In this document: one piece after another, positions 34,201 to 43,917 of the stretch
Layout: every line of letters starts with the position of its first letter
Position numbering within the stretch: the first letter of the stretch is position 1
Source: Dehalococcoidia bacterium
GTDB taxonomy: Bacteria > Chloroflexota > Dehalococcoidia > Lucifugimonadales > UBA3495
Assembly: GCA_022827095.1 (NCBI GenBank)
Contig: JAJDTP010000005.1
Location: forward strand, 248,001-312,000
Length of the DNA stretch: 64,000 bases
Reading direction: 5' to 3'
Translations under genes and position numbers: made by a program
The notes under the pieces: model-generated
Database searches by the model: none
What the model was told of the DNA's origin: nothing
What the model saw: the letters and a program-made list of their open reading frames with translations, nothing else

Positions 34201-35247
34201 ATGGAATTCGCCTTGTTTTCACACATACCGTGGCCTGAACAAATTACGCCGAGAGCCCTCTTCTCGGATTTGTTGGAGCAGGCGGTGGTGGGCGAGGCAC
34301 TGGGTTTCGATGCGATCTGGTTGGCCGAACACCACTTCACCCGGTATGGTCTTGGCGCTTCGTCGTTGGTGATCGCCAGCAACATAGCGGCGAGGACGAG
34401 CACGATCAGATTGGGGACTGCGGTCCTGATACCACCCTTGCATCACCCGGTTCGCCTGGCTGAAGACACGGCTACGCTCGATGTGCTCAGCGACGGACGG
34501 CTGGACGTTGGGTTCGGCAGAGGCGCATCGGGCACGGAGTACGGGAATTTCGGCATCGACCACGCCGAGAGCCAGGCGCGCTACCGGGAGTCCATCGAGA
34601 TGGTGGAAACTCTATGGACTACTCCCGACTGCACTTTCCGGGGAAACTACTATTCCATCCAGCGTCTTAACTTAGTGCCCACTCCCTTGCAACGGCCGCA
34701 TCCGCCGGTCTATGTCGCGGCGACGCGCAGCGCCGAGTCGTTGGAGTTTGTATCTTCCACGGGGCGCCGGTTGATCATCGGGGTTGTCCTCAATACGGAC
34801 GATGCACTGGATTTGTTGCACCGCTTCCTGGCGCAGGCTCAAGCCAGCGGGCACGTGGCTACGCCGTCCGAGGTACCCTTCTTCCGTTACTTCTATGTGG
34901 CGGACACCGAGGAGCAGGCTCACCGCGACGCGCGGGAGGCACTGAACTGGACACTCGACATCAACACCTGGAGGCGTGAATTTTCGGTCGGAAGCGAAGT
35001 GTACGAAAACCTTGACGACTACCGTAAACGCCGTACTGAGTTGCCTCCGTCCTACGAATATCTCGCCGAGCACCGCGCTTTCATCGGCACGCCAGACCAG
35101 TGTGCCGCGAAAATTCAGGCCCTCTACGACGCGGGGGTACGCTACTTCGGCTGCAATTTCGCCTTTGGCGGGCTGGACCAGAAGAAACAACTTCGGTCGA
35201 TGGAGTTGTTCGCGCGGGAGGTGATGCCTCGCTTTTCCGACAGCTGA
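34201..35247 (+). CDS. LLM-class (bacterial luciferase-like) monooxygenase
   Basis: 348 aa, of the longer luciferase-type branch rather than the two F420-like relatives. MEFALFSHIPWPEQ, GEALGFDAIWLAEHHFTRYG, LGTAVLIPPLHHPVRLAED and SDGRLDVGFGRGASGTEY are diagnostic. GAGGAGCG precedes the ATG. It probably uses FMNH2 and oxygen on an unknown substrate. Its stop lies 10 nt from the convergent MFS gene. Confidence 0.88.
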   Translation: MEFALFSHIPWPEQITPRALFSDLLEQAVVGEALGFDAIWLAEHHFTRYGLGASSLVIASNIAARTSTIRLGTAVLIPPLHHPVRLAEDTATLDVLSDGRLDVGFGRGASGTEYGNFGIDHAESQARYRESIEMVETLWTTPDCTFRGNYYSIQRLNLVPTPLQRPHPPVYVAATRSAESLEFVSSTGRRLIIGVVLNTDDALDLLHRFLAQAQASGHVATPSEVPFFRYFYVADTEEQAHRDAREALNWTLDINTWRREFSVGSEVYENLDDYRKRRTELPPSYEYLAEHRAFIGTPDQCAAKIQALYDAGVRYFGCNFAFGGLDQKKQLRSMELFAREVMPRFSDS

Positions 35248-35257
35248 TCGGCGGGCG

Positions 35258-36760
35258 TCAGTCGTTACCAGCCGTCCTCGGCTGTGGCTCGGCAGCCATC
35301 GGCGGTCGCGAGACGGTGGAGCGGTTAGACAGCGCGCGGTAGAGGGAAATCGCCGCGCCCGCGGCCAGTGCCGCGCCCAACATCAAAAACGCCCAACGCA
35401 GTCCGGCGACGAACGCCGTAGCCACCTCGGGATTTACCGCCTCCAACTTGGGCTCCACGCCGTAGGTAGCCATGGTGGAAACGACAACGGTGGTCGAAAC
35501 GGCGACGCTCACCACGTTCGCCGAGTTCCTGACCAATTGCGTCAGCGCTGAAACCACCCCGTATCGGCTGCGATCCACCACACTGAGAATGCTGCTGCTG
35601 TTGGGGGAATTGAAAATACCATTTCCGGAGCTTTGCATCATCATGGTGGCGATGACCAGCCAAACCGAGGACCGTTCCTGGAGGGCAAACGCCAGAACAA
35701 AAGCTCCGGCCGCGGTCAACGCCATGCCACACACCGTCGGAACCCGCCATCCGAAGCGATCGGCCACACGGCCGCTGAACGGCCCAATCAACACCATGCA
35801 CACGGCTGGCGGGATCATCATCAACCCCACCTGTTCCGGAGAATATTGCAGCACGCGCTGCAAGTAAAATGGCATCATGAAACGTGCAGCCGACGAACCG
35901 AAGAACGACAACCACGCCGCGGCGACCCCCAGCCCGAAAATCTGGTTGGTGAACAGCCGCAGGTCCAGCATGGGCGCGCGGACTCGCAGTTCCCACCAGA
36001 TGAACCCTGCCATCAGGACCGCCACCGCGACACCACCCACGATGACCGGGGTGGACAACCAGCCCAACCAGTTGCCATTGCCTACCACCAGCAGGAGGAC
36101 GAGAAGTATTACCCCCGAAACCGCGGCGCCGGTCCAGTCGAAAGAGGATGCCCCCTGGCCCCGTCGGTACTGACTCGCGCCCGGACCTCGTTCCAGTAGC
36201 AGCCACGCGAGTACCAGCACCAGACCGCCCGCTGGGACGTTTATGAAAAACACCGACTGCCAGCCGAGCCACGCGACGAGGAACCCACCTACCGCCGGTC
36301 CGGCGATCGCTCCCATTCCCACGACGCTGAGATGCGTGCCCAAGGCCTTGCCGCGCTCTGAGTCAGGGAACCCTGCGATCATCATGCCCATGCCGCAGCC
36401 CTGGACCATGCCGGCGCCGATTCCCTTCAAGACACGCATTACAACAAGCATCTCGAGGCTGGTAGAAAGCGCCGCTCCCAGCGAGGCGAGGACGAAAATG
36501 GCTGTGCCGGTCAGGTAGACCCTGCGTCGACCAACGACATCACCCAGACGCCCCATGGGCAGCAGGAGAACGCTGATTACCAACGCGTAAGCGACCACCA
36601 CCCACTGAACCGATTCCAACGACGCGTCGAAATGGGACTCGATGCCGGGCAGCGCCACGAGCACACTGCCGTGATCGACCACCGAGAAAAATGTGCCGGC
36701 GGCTATGGTCCAGAAAGCCCACCATTTATAGGACTGGCTGGACGTTATGCGTTGGATCAA
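35258..36760 (-). CDS. DHA2-type MFS efflux transporter
   Basis: About 500 aa with fourteen predicted membrane segments, of the EmrB/QacA drug-proton antiporter type: VVDHGSVLVALPGIESHFD, QWVVVAYALVISVLLLPMGRLGD, then VGRRRVYLTGTAIF and GIGAGMVQGCGMGMMIAGF. The start is uncertain. The frame is open back to 36928, overlapping the upstream gene; TTG 36760 lies just before the first helix, but no start has a clear ribosome-binding site. An ATG beside AAAGGAGT (about 36811) is out of frame. It is the last of three MFS genes on this strand. Confidence 0.82.
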   Translation of the reverse strand: MIQRITSSQSYKWWAFWTIAAGTFFSVVDHGSVLVALPGIESHFDASLESVQWVVVAYALVISVLLLPMGRLGDVVGRRRVYLTGTAIFVLASLGAALSTSLEMLVVMRVLKGIGAGMVQGCGMGMMIAGFPDSERGKALGTHLSVVGMGAIAGPAVGGFLVAWLGWQSVFFINVPAGGLVLVLAWLLLERGPGASQYRRGQGASSFDWTGAAVSGVILLVLLLVVGNGNWLGWLSTPVIVGGVAVAVLMAGFIWWELRVRAPMLDLRLFTNQIFGLGVAAAWLSFFGSSAARFMMPFYLQRVLQYSPEQVGLMMIPPAVCMVLIGPFSGRVADRFGWRVPTVCGMALTAAGAFVLAFALQERSSVWLVIATMMMQSSGNGIFNSPNSSSILSVVDRSRYGVVSALTQLVRNSANVVSVAVSTTVVVSTMATYGVEPKLEAVNPEVATAFVAGLRWAFLMLGAALAAGAAISLYRALSNRSTVSRPPMAAEPQPRTAGND

Positions 36761-36857
36761 CTGCGTGACTGCCTGGGACCGGACCGTGCGGCGAATAGAA
36801 TAACTATCATACTCCTTTCGGAAACCTGACGTTGCTACGCCACTGTGACCGGGGCCA

Positions 36858-38108
36858 TCAGGCCAAACGCCGCACGCGACCCAGCACAATCCAGCATACC
36901 GCTGAAGCGCCCAGGCCGAGGACCGCAATCATTGCCATGGCCGTGGACGGCGATGTCACATCTGAGAGAATTCCGACACCCAGGCTGGCCACGACCAGGA
37001 ATCCCCGATCGAAGCTCTGCAGGCTGGTCATGCGTCCGCGGAGGCTGTCCGGCGCCAGGGTCTGAATCAACGTGCCGCGGGCGGTCCGGAACACCGCCTG
37101 GCTGAATGCCATGGCCGCGATGAAAAGGAAGGCCAGGGCCATCCACTTGGAAAACGCGAAAACCAGTAACGTGGCGGAACTGCCGACGGCCGCTCCCAGC
37201 ACCACCTTTCCCTTCGGGAATATGAACCCGAAGGTGGCCATCATGAGCGCCGCCAGCAGGCCTCCAACGCCGGTCACCGCCAACAGATAACCCCCCACGT
37301 CCGCGTCTCGGTGCAACACCTCGGTAGTGAACACGGGAAACAGGAACCACGAGGGGTGCAGGATGATATTGGGAATGATCGACAGGATCATCAGTTGGAA
37401 GAAGGCTCGTTCCCCGCTCCAAACGTAACGCAATCCTTCGATCATGTTGGACATCGCGGATCCGCGCTGGCGGGCATCCCCTGGCGTGTGGAACGGAGTG
37501 CGCAGCTTGAAGACTAGCAGAACGTTCACCAGGTAGAGGCACGCTTCGATAGTGAAGTTCCAGAAGAATCCCAGAGTGAAAATCAGGATTCCGCCGACAA
37601 ACGGGCCAACGATTCGCGTACCCGTAATGGTCAACACGTTCGTGGCCAGTGCGTTCCCCAGCATCTCGCGAGGCACGGTGCCCGCGATCAACGCCTGGCG
37701 CATGGGCTGTACCGTGGAGTGACAGCAACCCGCGAGTATCACGTACAGGTAGGCATGCCAAATCTGCACCTTTCCGCTCAGGATCAGTAGGGCGAAAGCG
37801 AAGGCCAGTACCGCCATCGCGGTCTGGAGGGCCATGACCAGCTTGCGTCGGTCGAACCGGTCGCTCAGCACGCCGCCCCAAGGCCCAACCACCAAGCCGG
37901 GCAGCGTATTGATTCCGCCCACTGTGACAACCAGTAGGCCAGCGACGTTTGACCCTTCGGATAAATCCCGGACGAGCCAGCCCACGCTCAGCAATTGCAG
38001 CCATTGAGCATTGTTGGCGAAGAAATTGCCGAACCACAGGTACCGGAAGTCCCGGTAAGCGAGCCAGGCGTCCAGTGTGTGCAGGCGTGGAAGCCGTGCG
38101 GTTCGCAA
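36858..38108 (-). CDS. MFS transporter, EntS-like (MFS_3), copy 1
   Basis: 416 aa. RDFRYLWFGNFFANNAQWLQLLSVGWLV in helix 1 and GGVLSDRFDRRKLVMALQT in the loop 2-3 mark the EntS/MFS_3 exporter group. The start is TTG 38108 after GAGGGAGCC. About 60% similar by eye to the next gene upstream (38119-39375), from which it is only 10 nt away, so the pair arose by tandem duplication. Exported substrate unknown. Confidence 0.86.
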   Translation of the reverse strand: MRTARLPRLHTLDAWLAYRDFRYLWFGNFFANNAQWLQLLSVGWLVRDLSEGSNVAGLLVVTVGGINTLPGLVVGPWGGVLSDRFDRRKLVMALQTAMAVLAFAFALLILSGKVQIWHAYLYVILAGCCHSTVQPMRQALIAGTVPREMLGNALATNVLTITGTRIVGPFVGGILIFTLGFFWNFTIEACLYLVNVLLVFKLRTPFHTPGDARQRGSAMSNMIEGLRYVWSGERAFFQLMILSIIPNIILHPSWFLFPVFTTEVLHRDADVGGYLLAVTGVGGLLAALMMATFGFIFPKGKVVLGAAVGSSATLLVFAFSKWMALAFLFIAAMAFSQAVFRTARGTLIQTLAPDSLRGRMTSLQSFDRGFLVVASLGVGILSDVTSPSTAMAMIAVLGLGASAVCWIVLGRVRRLA

Positions 38109-38118
38109 ATGGCTCCCT

Positions 38119-39375
38119 CTAATGCAGCGCCCGCACTCGCCGCAGCGTGGCGAAACACCCCAGCGTTACCGACAACCCCAGACAGCCCAGCGCCAGGATC
38201 GCCATCGACGCCGAGGTAAAGTCAGCGAAAATGCCTACGACAACGCTCACACCGATCAGGAAAGAACGCTCGTAGGCCAACAAGGCCATGGTGCGCGCGC
38301 GGAAGCGGTCCGGCACGATGGTCAACACCAGCGTCCCCTGCGTGGTGCGGAAGTAGGCCTGGAAGAACGACATCGCGCCCAGGACGGTGAACGCGGCCCA
38401 GGGCCACACGGAGAAGGCAAACAGGATGGTGGTCAGCGAGGACAGCGCTGCGGCGCCAAACAGGATGTAACCGCGACGGAAAGGCAATCCCCAGGTGGCG
38501 ATTGTCAGCGTAGAGATCAGACCTCCCACTCCGGTGATCGCAAGCAGATAACCGCCCATATTGGCGTGGGCCTGCATGACTTCGACCGTAAACAGCGGCA
38601 GCAGGAACCAGACGGGGTGCAAAATGGTATTTGGAACCACCGACAGCACCGCAATTTCCAGGACTTCGCGCTGGTTCCGCCAGAGGTGAAGCAGGCCGTC
38701 CTTGATGTCACCCAGTGGGTTGAAGCTACGGCGTTCTTCTGCCGGTTCCGTCCCGGTGTACGGTGTCCGCATGGGAAGCAACATCAGCACCACGCCCAGG
38801 TACAGGACCGCTTCCAGCGCGAAGTTCCAGAAATATCCCAGTGTGAATATGAGGAGTCCGCCGACGAATGGGCCGAAAACCCTCGTTCCCGTGACGGTAA
38901 GTGTGTTGATCGCGTAGGCGTTGACCAGCGCATCCCGAGGGACAGTATTGGAGATCAGAACCTGCTGCAACGGCTGGGTGATGGCCAGGCAAGAACCGGA
39001 AATCAACACGTACGCGTAGGCGTGCCAGGGACGCACGTAATCAGTGGCGACCAGGAAAGCGAAGCCCAAAGCCAGCAATGCGCTGACGGACTGCAATGTG
39101 ATCGCCAGCTTCCGACGATCCAGGCGGTCGCCCAGTACTCCGGTTATGGGGTTTATCAGGAGACCGGGTAGCGTGTTGAGGGCGCTAACCGACAGTACCA
39201 ATAAACCGCCGATGCCCGAGCCCGCCGACAGGTCCTTAACCAACCACCCGATACTCAGAAGTTGGAGCCATTGGCCCGTGAATCCACAAAAATTGGCCAG
39301 CCACAGCAGCCGGAAATCCCGGTAGGCCAGCCAGGCGTCCAGAGTATGCAGACGCGGAAGTCTCAGCGACGGAAT
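38119..39375 (-). CDS. MFS transporter, EntS-like, copy 2, apparently with a rare start codon
   Basis: From TTG 39243 onward the protein (VKDLSAGSGIGGLLVLSV...) aligns with copy 1, but this start would delete helix 1. In the same frame upstream the missing part is intact: LPRLHTLDAWLAYRDFRLLW, then CGFTGQWLQLLSIGWL. The frame is closed by TAG at 39394-39396, and between it and the conserved part no ATG, GTG or TTG occurs; the only candidates are ATC 39378, ATT 39375 and CTG 39366. I place the start at ATT 39375 tentatively. Function as for copy 1. Confidence 0.75.
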   Translation of the reverse strand: MPSLRLPRLHTLDAWLAYRDFRLLWLANFCGFTGQWLQLLSIGWLVKDLSAGSGIGGLLVLSVSALNTLPGLLINPITGVLGDRLDRRKLAITLQSVSALLALGFAFLVATDYVRPWHAYAYVLISGSCLAITQPLQQVLISNTVPRDALVNAYAINTLTVTGTRVFGPFVGGLLIFTLGYFWNFALEAVLYLGVVLMLLPMRTPYTGTEPAEERRSFNPLGDIKDGLLHLWRNQREVLEIAVLSVVPNTILHPVWFLLPLFTVEVMQAHANMGGYLLAITGVGGLISTLTIATWGLPFRRGYILFGAAALSSLTTILFAFSVWPWAAFTVLGAMSFFQAYFRTTQGTLVLTIVPDRFRARTMALLAYERSFLIGVSVVVGIFADFTSASMAILALGCLGLSVTLGCFATLRRVRALH

Positions 39376-39669
39376 GATCGGGCTCTCGCTTGGCTATGGG
39401 TAGATGCGCCCTGAATGCGATGGCAGATGGCAAACGCTGTGGCGCGGCGCAATTCGGGACATGTTGCGCCCGCCCGGAATGGTTGTCAATACAAACGACG
39501 CCGCTCAGCACAAACAACGCGTCACGCCAACGTATGCTCGGTCCGCCGGTCCAGATCGCTATGATATTATGAGCCAAGATCCGCTAAACTCGGACCCGAT
39601 GGGTGTTTGTCCGACCGGCAATGCCCAGGACTCAACCACACGTCAGAGGTCGAATCTTCTGGGGGAAAT

Positions 39670-41079
39670 ATGCTGGTGGACTCCCAACGCGCCTTGATGG
39701 CTCATCTACTGCGCCGGGCCGGATTCGGCGCCACCCCGCCAGAGCTGGATACCTATTGTGCCTGGGGCTATGAGGAAACGGTCGAGTGGCTGTTGCATCC
39801 GAAGGATCAAGCGGCGCTGGAAGAAGACATCATCGAACGTTACTACATCGACTGGAAGGAGAGCCGCAATATCGAGGGGGCGCTGACCGAGACGGTTTAC
39901 CGGATGAACTGCAATGCCGGCGTGCGACCACTTCAGGAAAAAATCGCGCTCTTTTGGCATGGCGTGTTCGCCACGGGCTTGGCCAAAGTGCTGCATGAGA
40001 AAACGATGCTCAATCAGATCGACATGTTTCGTGGATATGGGCTGGGCAGTTTCGAGGAATTGTTGCGAAGGTTGGCTCGCGACCCGGCCATGATTTTCTG
40101 GCTGGACAACAATTTCAATCACCAAGACGCAATCAACGAGAATTGGGGACGGGAGTTGTTGGAGTTGTTCTCCATGGGCGTGGGGATGGATGGTCAACCG
40201 AACTACACAGAGGATGACGTGCAGGAGGCCGCCCGAGCCTTCACCGGTTGGACGATTGATGACGACAACGTAGCGAGTATCCCATACGGAAAAACCCCGT
40301 GGCTGTTCCGCTACGATGCAGAAGACCACGACGCTGGGACAAAGACATTCCTGGGAGAAACAGGCAACTTCGACGGTGACGACATCATTGAGATCATCTG
40401 CCGACAGCCGTCGACGGCGCGATTCATCAGCCGGCATCTCTACAACTTCTTCGTTGCCGACGACGTTCAGGTGCCAGCGTGGCAGAATACGCCGCCACCC
40501 GATCCCGACGCCATCACGGCGCTGGAGGCGGAATATTTCCGCTCCGGCTATGACATTCGTTCCATGCTGCGCGCGCTATTCAACTCCGTATTCTTCAAGT
40601 CGGAACACGCGCGGTTCGCCAGGGTCAAAAGCCCAGCCGAAGTGGTGGTCGGCACGCTGCACCTCGTCGGGGATTTCAAATTCCCCCGGGTCGGTTTTAT
40701 GGATACGGCGCTGGAGTGCCGCTACATGAACCAGGACCTGCTGAACCCGCCTTCGGTAGAAGGATGGCATACTGGCAAGGAATGGATCGACAGCGGCAGC
40801 ATGGTGGAGCGCATCAATTTCGTGGCCGACAATTTGGGAGACGCGACGCATCCCGGCGTGAGAGCCATCGTAACGACACTCGCGGACCGCAATCCAGACG
40901 CGCCAGGAATCGTAGACGGGTGCCTGGACTTGTTGGGCAATGTCATGCTTCGGGAAGACAACCGGAACGCTCTGGTTGTCCAGGCTGAGGCCGCGATGAA
41001 TGAGGGCGCCGGCGTCGAGGAAGTGGTTCTGAACGCGCTGCGAATGATCGGGTCAACGCGTGAGTACCAGTTCGCGTAG
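39670..41079 (+). CDS. DUF1800 family protein
   Basis: 469 aa. HLLRRAGFGATPPELDTY, then LFWHGVFATGLAKV, NENWGRELLELFSMGVG, YTEDDVQEAARAFTGWT and LLNPPSVEGWHTGKEWI are the hallmark segments of DUF1800, a family of unknown function often paired with a DUF1501 protein; no DUF1501 gene follows here. ATG 39670 is preferred for its GGGGGAAAT site. A TATGAT at 39560-39565 may be the -10 box. No signal peptide is evident. Confidence 0.87.
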   Translation: MLVDSQRALMAHLLRRAGFGATPPELDTYCAWGYEETVEWLLHPKDQAALEEDIIERYYIDWKESRNIEGALTETVYRMNCNAGVRPLQEKIALFWHGVFATGLAKVLHEKTMLNQIDMFRGYGLGSFEELLRRLARDPAMIFWLDNNFNHQDAINENWGRELLELFSMGVGMDGQPNYTEDDVQEAARAFTGWTIDDDNVASIPYGKTPWLFRYDAEDHDAGTKTFLGETGNFDGDDIIEIICRQPSTARFISRHLYNFFVADDVQVPAWQNTPPPDPDAITALEAEYFRSGYDIRSMLRALFNSVFFKSEHARFARVKSPAEVVVGTLHLVGDFKFPRVGFMDTALECRYMNQDLLNPPSVEGWHTGKEWIDSGSMVERINFVADNLGDATHPGVRAIVTTLADRNPDAPGIVDGCLDLLGNVMLREDNRNALVVQAEAAMNEGAGVEEVVLNALRMIGSTREYQFA

Positions 41080-41169
41080 CCAGGTATGTCGCCACTCCTG
41101 GGGCCGCGCTGCTGCCGGGGAACCGCAGGACAAACCATCGCGCGAATACGCCTACCGGGACAGTACCCC

Positions 41170-42378
41170 TTGAGTATCAGATCGGAACCCGTACCCGGCG
41201 CGGCCAGACGCTGGATGTCCGATGCACACTTGGCGCTGGTTGGCGTGGTTGATGAACTGGCGCAGGACCGTTTTGCACCGCGTGCGCCACACTACGATGC
41301 CGAGGCGGAGTTCCCAATCGAAAATTATGCCGACCTTAAGGACGCCGGATTACTTACATTGCGAGTGCCCACTGCTTACGGGGGCCGCGGCGTTGACTCC
41401 CTGACCTTCGCGATGTGCATCCTGGCGGTGGCTCGCGGCTGCCCGTCGACGGCACTGACGCTGACAATGCACACGAACGTGCTCGGCTCTTTTGTCGCTG
41501 GATTGGGCACCTCGGAGCAGCGGCGCCGGTATTTTGCCGAAGCGGTGGAAGCGGGCAAGTTGTTCGCCTCCATAACCAGCGAGCCCGGAGTGTCCGCCAG
41601 GGAACGGTTCGTACTGTCAACCACTTTCACACCCCAGGACGACGGCGGCTACCGCGTTTCCGGCACCAAGCATTTTTGCTCGTTGGCTGACGCTGCCGAC
41701 TATTTCTTCGTTTCCGGCGTGGTGGCAGGAAGCGGTGGCGGCAGCGACAACATACTGTCGGCGATGGTTCGGAGCGACATGAGCGGTGTCCGCGTCACTG
41801 GCGAATGGGATGCGGTGGGCATGCGCGCCACGGCCAGCCACACGGTCAGCTTTGGCACGGTCGCGCCGCACGACGCCGTATTCGGGCCACCCGGTCGCTT
41901 GCTCACCGCCGACTGGGGCAGTTTTTCACTGGGATACGCCGCCGTTTACCTGGGAATTGCCGAGGCAGCGTACAACCACATTCGTGAATATGTCACGGCT
42001 CGAACCTGGACACCCGGTGGAGACTTGATGATAAACCACCCGGCGACCCAGCAAACGGTTGGGCAGATGGGCCTGTCTATCCAGTCGGGACGGCTCCTGC
42101 TGGTGGACGCGGCGCTGACGGACCGGGACTCTGACCCGACCGGAGCCGTCCTGGCCGTGAACCGAGCCAAGCAATACTGCGCGGAAGTGGGTGCACGGGT
42201 AACCGATGCGGCCATGCGGCTTGCTGGCGGCGGTGGGCTGCTCAAGTCCTCACCGCTCGAGCGGTTGCGGCGGGATGCCTTGTCGGGTCCAGTGATGCCG
42301 CCGGCCAACGATCGTTGCCTCGAAACGATTGGCAAGTTGGAATGTGGGTTGCCCGCGGTCACAATCGAGTTAAGTTAG
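41170..42378 (+). CDS. Acyl-CoA dehydrogenase family protein
   Basis: 402 aa from TTG 41170 (ATG 41215 is the alternative; neither has a strong ribosome-binding site). The N-terminal helical domain (PIENYADLKDAGLLTLRVPTAYGG), the ITSEPGVSARE FAD-binding middle and the C-terminal helical bundle (IAEAAYNHIREYV) are clear. The usual Glu base near the C-terminus is not obvious in RDALSGPVMPPANDRCLE, so it may be of the HpaC/DszC-like monooxygenase branch. It sits between DUF1800 and NHL genes. Confidence 0.83.
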   Translation: MSIRSEPVPGAARRWMSDAHLALVGVVDELAQDRFAPRAPHYDAEAEFPIENYADLKDAGLLTLRVPTAYGGRGVDSLTFAMCILAVARGCPSTALTLTMHTNVLGSFVAGLGTSEQRRRYFAEAVEAGKLFASITSEPGVSARERFVLSTTFTPQDDGGYRVSGTKHFCSLADAADYFFVSGVVAGSGGGSDNILSAMVRSDMSGVRVTGEWDAVGMRATASHTVSFGTVAPHDAVFGPPGRLLTADWGSFSLGYAAVYLGIAEAAYNHIREYVTARTWTPGGDLMINHPATQQTVGQMGLSIQSGRLLLVDAALTDRDSDPTGAVLAVNRAKQYCAEVGARVTDAAMRLAGGGGLLKSSPLERLRRDALSGPVMPPANDRCLETIGKLECGLPAVTIELS

Positions 42379-42386
42379 GAAATGGG

Positions 42387-43370
42387 ATGACCACACTCGT
42401 CGAGCATCCAGTATCCGTTGCCGGACTGTACCGGTATCACGACGTGATTGGCCTGCTATCGGCCGGAGGGACGGGATTCAGCGGCCCCGTTTCGGTGGCG
42501 CTGGGGCCAGACGGTTTGTTGCACGTGGCCAGCCGCGCCAACCCGAACCAGCCCGAAGCGGTTAGGGTAACCAGGTGCACCATTGAAGGGGATTATGTCG
42601 GCGAGTTCTGCGGCTGGGGCGAGGCTCCGGGACAGTTCATCTGGGTCACAGCGATAGCCTTCGGACCCGACGGCAACCTGTATCTGGCCGATGAAAACGC
42701 TCATAGGATCTCCCGGTTTACACCCGAAGGCGAGTTTCTGGGACATTGGGGCGAATTCGGAAGCGGCTCGGGCCAGATGAACCGGCCCTCCGGCATGGCC
42801 TTCGCTCCCGACGGTACGGTGTTGATCGCCGATTCTCTGAACCATCGTGTTCAGCGTTTCGCGATGGACGGCAGCCCGCTGGTCTCCTGGGGGGAGTACG
42901 GCGCCGGCCCGGGCCAGTTCAACATGCCGTGGGGAGTTGCGGTGGACTCCGGCGGAGCGGTGTACATTTCCGACTGGCGCAACGACCGGATTCAGAAATT
43001 CGAGGCTGACGGCCGATTTGTTGCCGAGTTTGACGGCAAAAATGGTGGCGACGGGTTCGCGCGTCCCACCGGACTGGCCGTTGGCAGAGGTCACATCTAC
43101 GTGTGCGACTGGTGGAACGACCGGGTGCAGGTGCTTGACGCAGACGGCTTGGTGATCGACACCCTGATCGGTCACTCCGGAACGTCCAGATGGGCCCGGA
43201 CTTTCCTCGATGCTAACCCGGACATCGAGGAGAAGCTCAACAAAGCGACGCAAAACATTGAGCTGAAGCGCCGCTTCTATCGGCCCACGGCGGTTACGTT
43301 GAGCGCGGACGGGTTGGTGTTCGTCGCTGACTCCTATCGGCACCGCGTCCAGATTTATCAACAGCTATAA
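42387..43370 (+). CDS. NHL-repeat beta-propeller protein
   Basis: 327 aa with about six NHL blades; examples are GPVSVALGPDGLLHVAS, VTAIAFGPDGNLYLADENAHRISRF, RPSGMAFAPDGTVLIADSLNHRVQRF and MPWGVAVDSGGAVYISDWRNDRIQKF. Soluble, no signal peptide. The start ATG 42387 lies 8 nt after the acyl-CoA dehydrogenase stop, with AGGAAATGGG. It could be a scaffold or a lactonase-like enzyme; the substrate is unknown. Confidence 0.88.
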   Translation: MTTLVEHPVSVAGLYRYHDVIGLLSAGGTGFSGPVSVALGPDGLLHVASRANPNQPEAVRVTRCTIEGDYVGEFCGWGEAPGQFIWVTAIAFGPDGNLYLADENAHRISRFTPEGEFLGHWGEFGSGSGQMNRPSGMAFAPDGTVLIADSLNHRVQRFAMDGSPLVSWGEYGAGPGQFNMPWGVAVDSGGAVYISDWRNDRIQKFEADGRFVAEFDGKNGGDGFARPTGLAVGRGHIYVCDWWNDRVQVLDADGLVIDTLIGHSGTSRWARTFLDANPDIEEKLNKATQNIELKRRFYRPTAVTLSADGLVFVADSYRHRVQIYQQL

Positions 43371-43428
43371 GGGTTCGACGAGGGTACAAAATCCGGTTAG
43401 GCCACCACCAACGGATGGAGGAGGTACC

Positions 43429-43851
43429 ATGGTCAGCAGCAACGGCCTGAGGGCAAACCAGGAAGTCGGAACGACGGTGCTCGTCGTCATGATGGAGGTA
43501 GACGAGGGCGACGACGAAGTGTTCAACAAATGGTACAACGAGGAGCATCTGCCGGAGCGCATGTCCATCCCCGGATACGTCAGCGCCCGTAGGTTCATGC
43601 TGGACCCGGAGGACGACCAGGCGAACGGGGTGCTGCGTTATCTGTGCATCTGGGAAATGGAAAACGACAGCCCGTTGCAATCGCAGTTTTACAAGGATCA
43701 GAATGCGAAGCCCACCCCCACGAAAGAGGCCGCTAACGGCGTCGTGAAGCAGCGGGCGCGCGGGCTCTACCGGCAGATTTTCCCGGCCTCCGGCGGATAC
43801 AACGACCGCAGCGGGTACACCTACCCGGACGGCACCCGGATAGGCGCATAA
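43429..43851 (+). CDS. EthD/dimeric alpha-beta barrel-like small protein
   Basis: 140 aa. TVLVVMMEVDEGDDEVF then NKWYNEEHLPERMSIPGY resembles the ferredoxin-like EthD/DUF4286 barrel group, whose members handle small hydrophobic compounds. The C-terminal third (ARGLYRQIFPASGGY) is not recognised. GGAGGAGGTACC precedes the ATG, among the strongest ribosome-binding sites in the window. Confidence 0.7.
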   Translation: MVSSNGLRANQEVGTTVLVVMMEVDEGDDEVFNKWYNEEHLPERMSIPGYVSARRFMLDPEDDQANGVLRYLCIWEMENDSPLQSQFYKDQNAKPTPTKEAANGVVKQRARGLYRQIFPASGGYNDRSGYTYPDGTRIGA

Positions 43852-43879
43852 GCCCGCTCAGGATAGTGCTCAATTCGAT

Positions 43880-43910
43880 GGGGCTGTCCCATGACAGCCC
43901 CATGTGTTTC
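43880..43910. terminator. Hairpin terminator between convergent genes
   Basis: GGGGCTGTC (43880-43888) / GACAGCCCC (43893-43901), loop CCAT, then ATGTGTTTCC. It separates the EthD-like gene from the convergent MmgE/PrpD gene. Confidence 0.75.
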
Positions 43911-43917
43911 CTGGTTC

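Noticed and set aside
38077-39171. A 364-aa plus-strand ORF
   Set aside because: Gln/Arg-rich antisense shadow of the EntS-like MFS gene.
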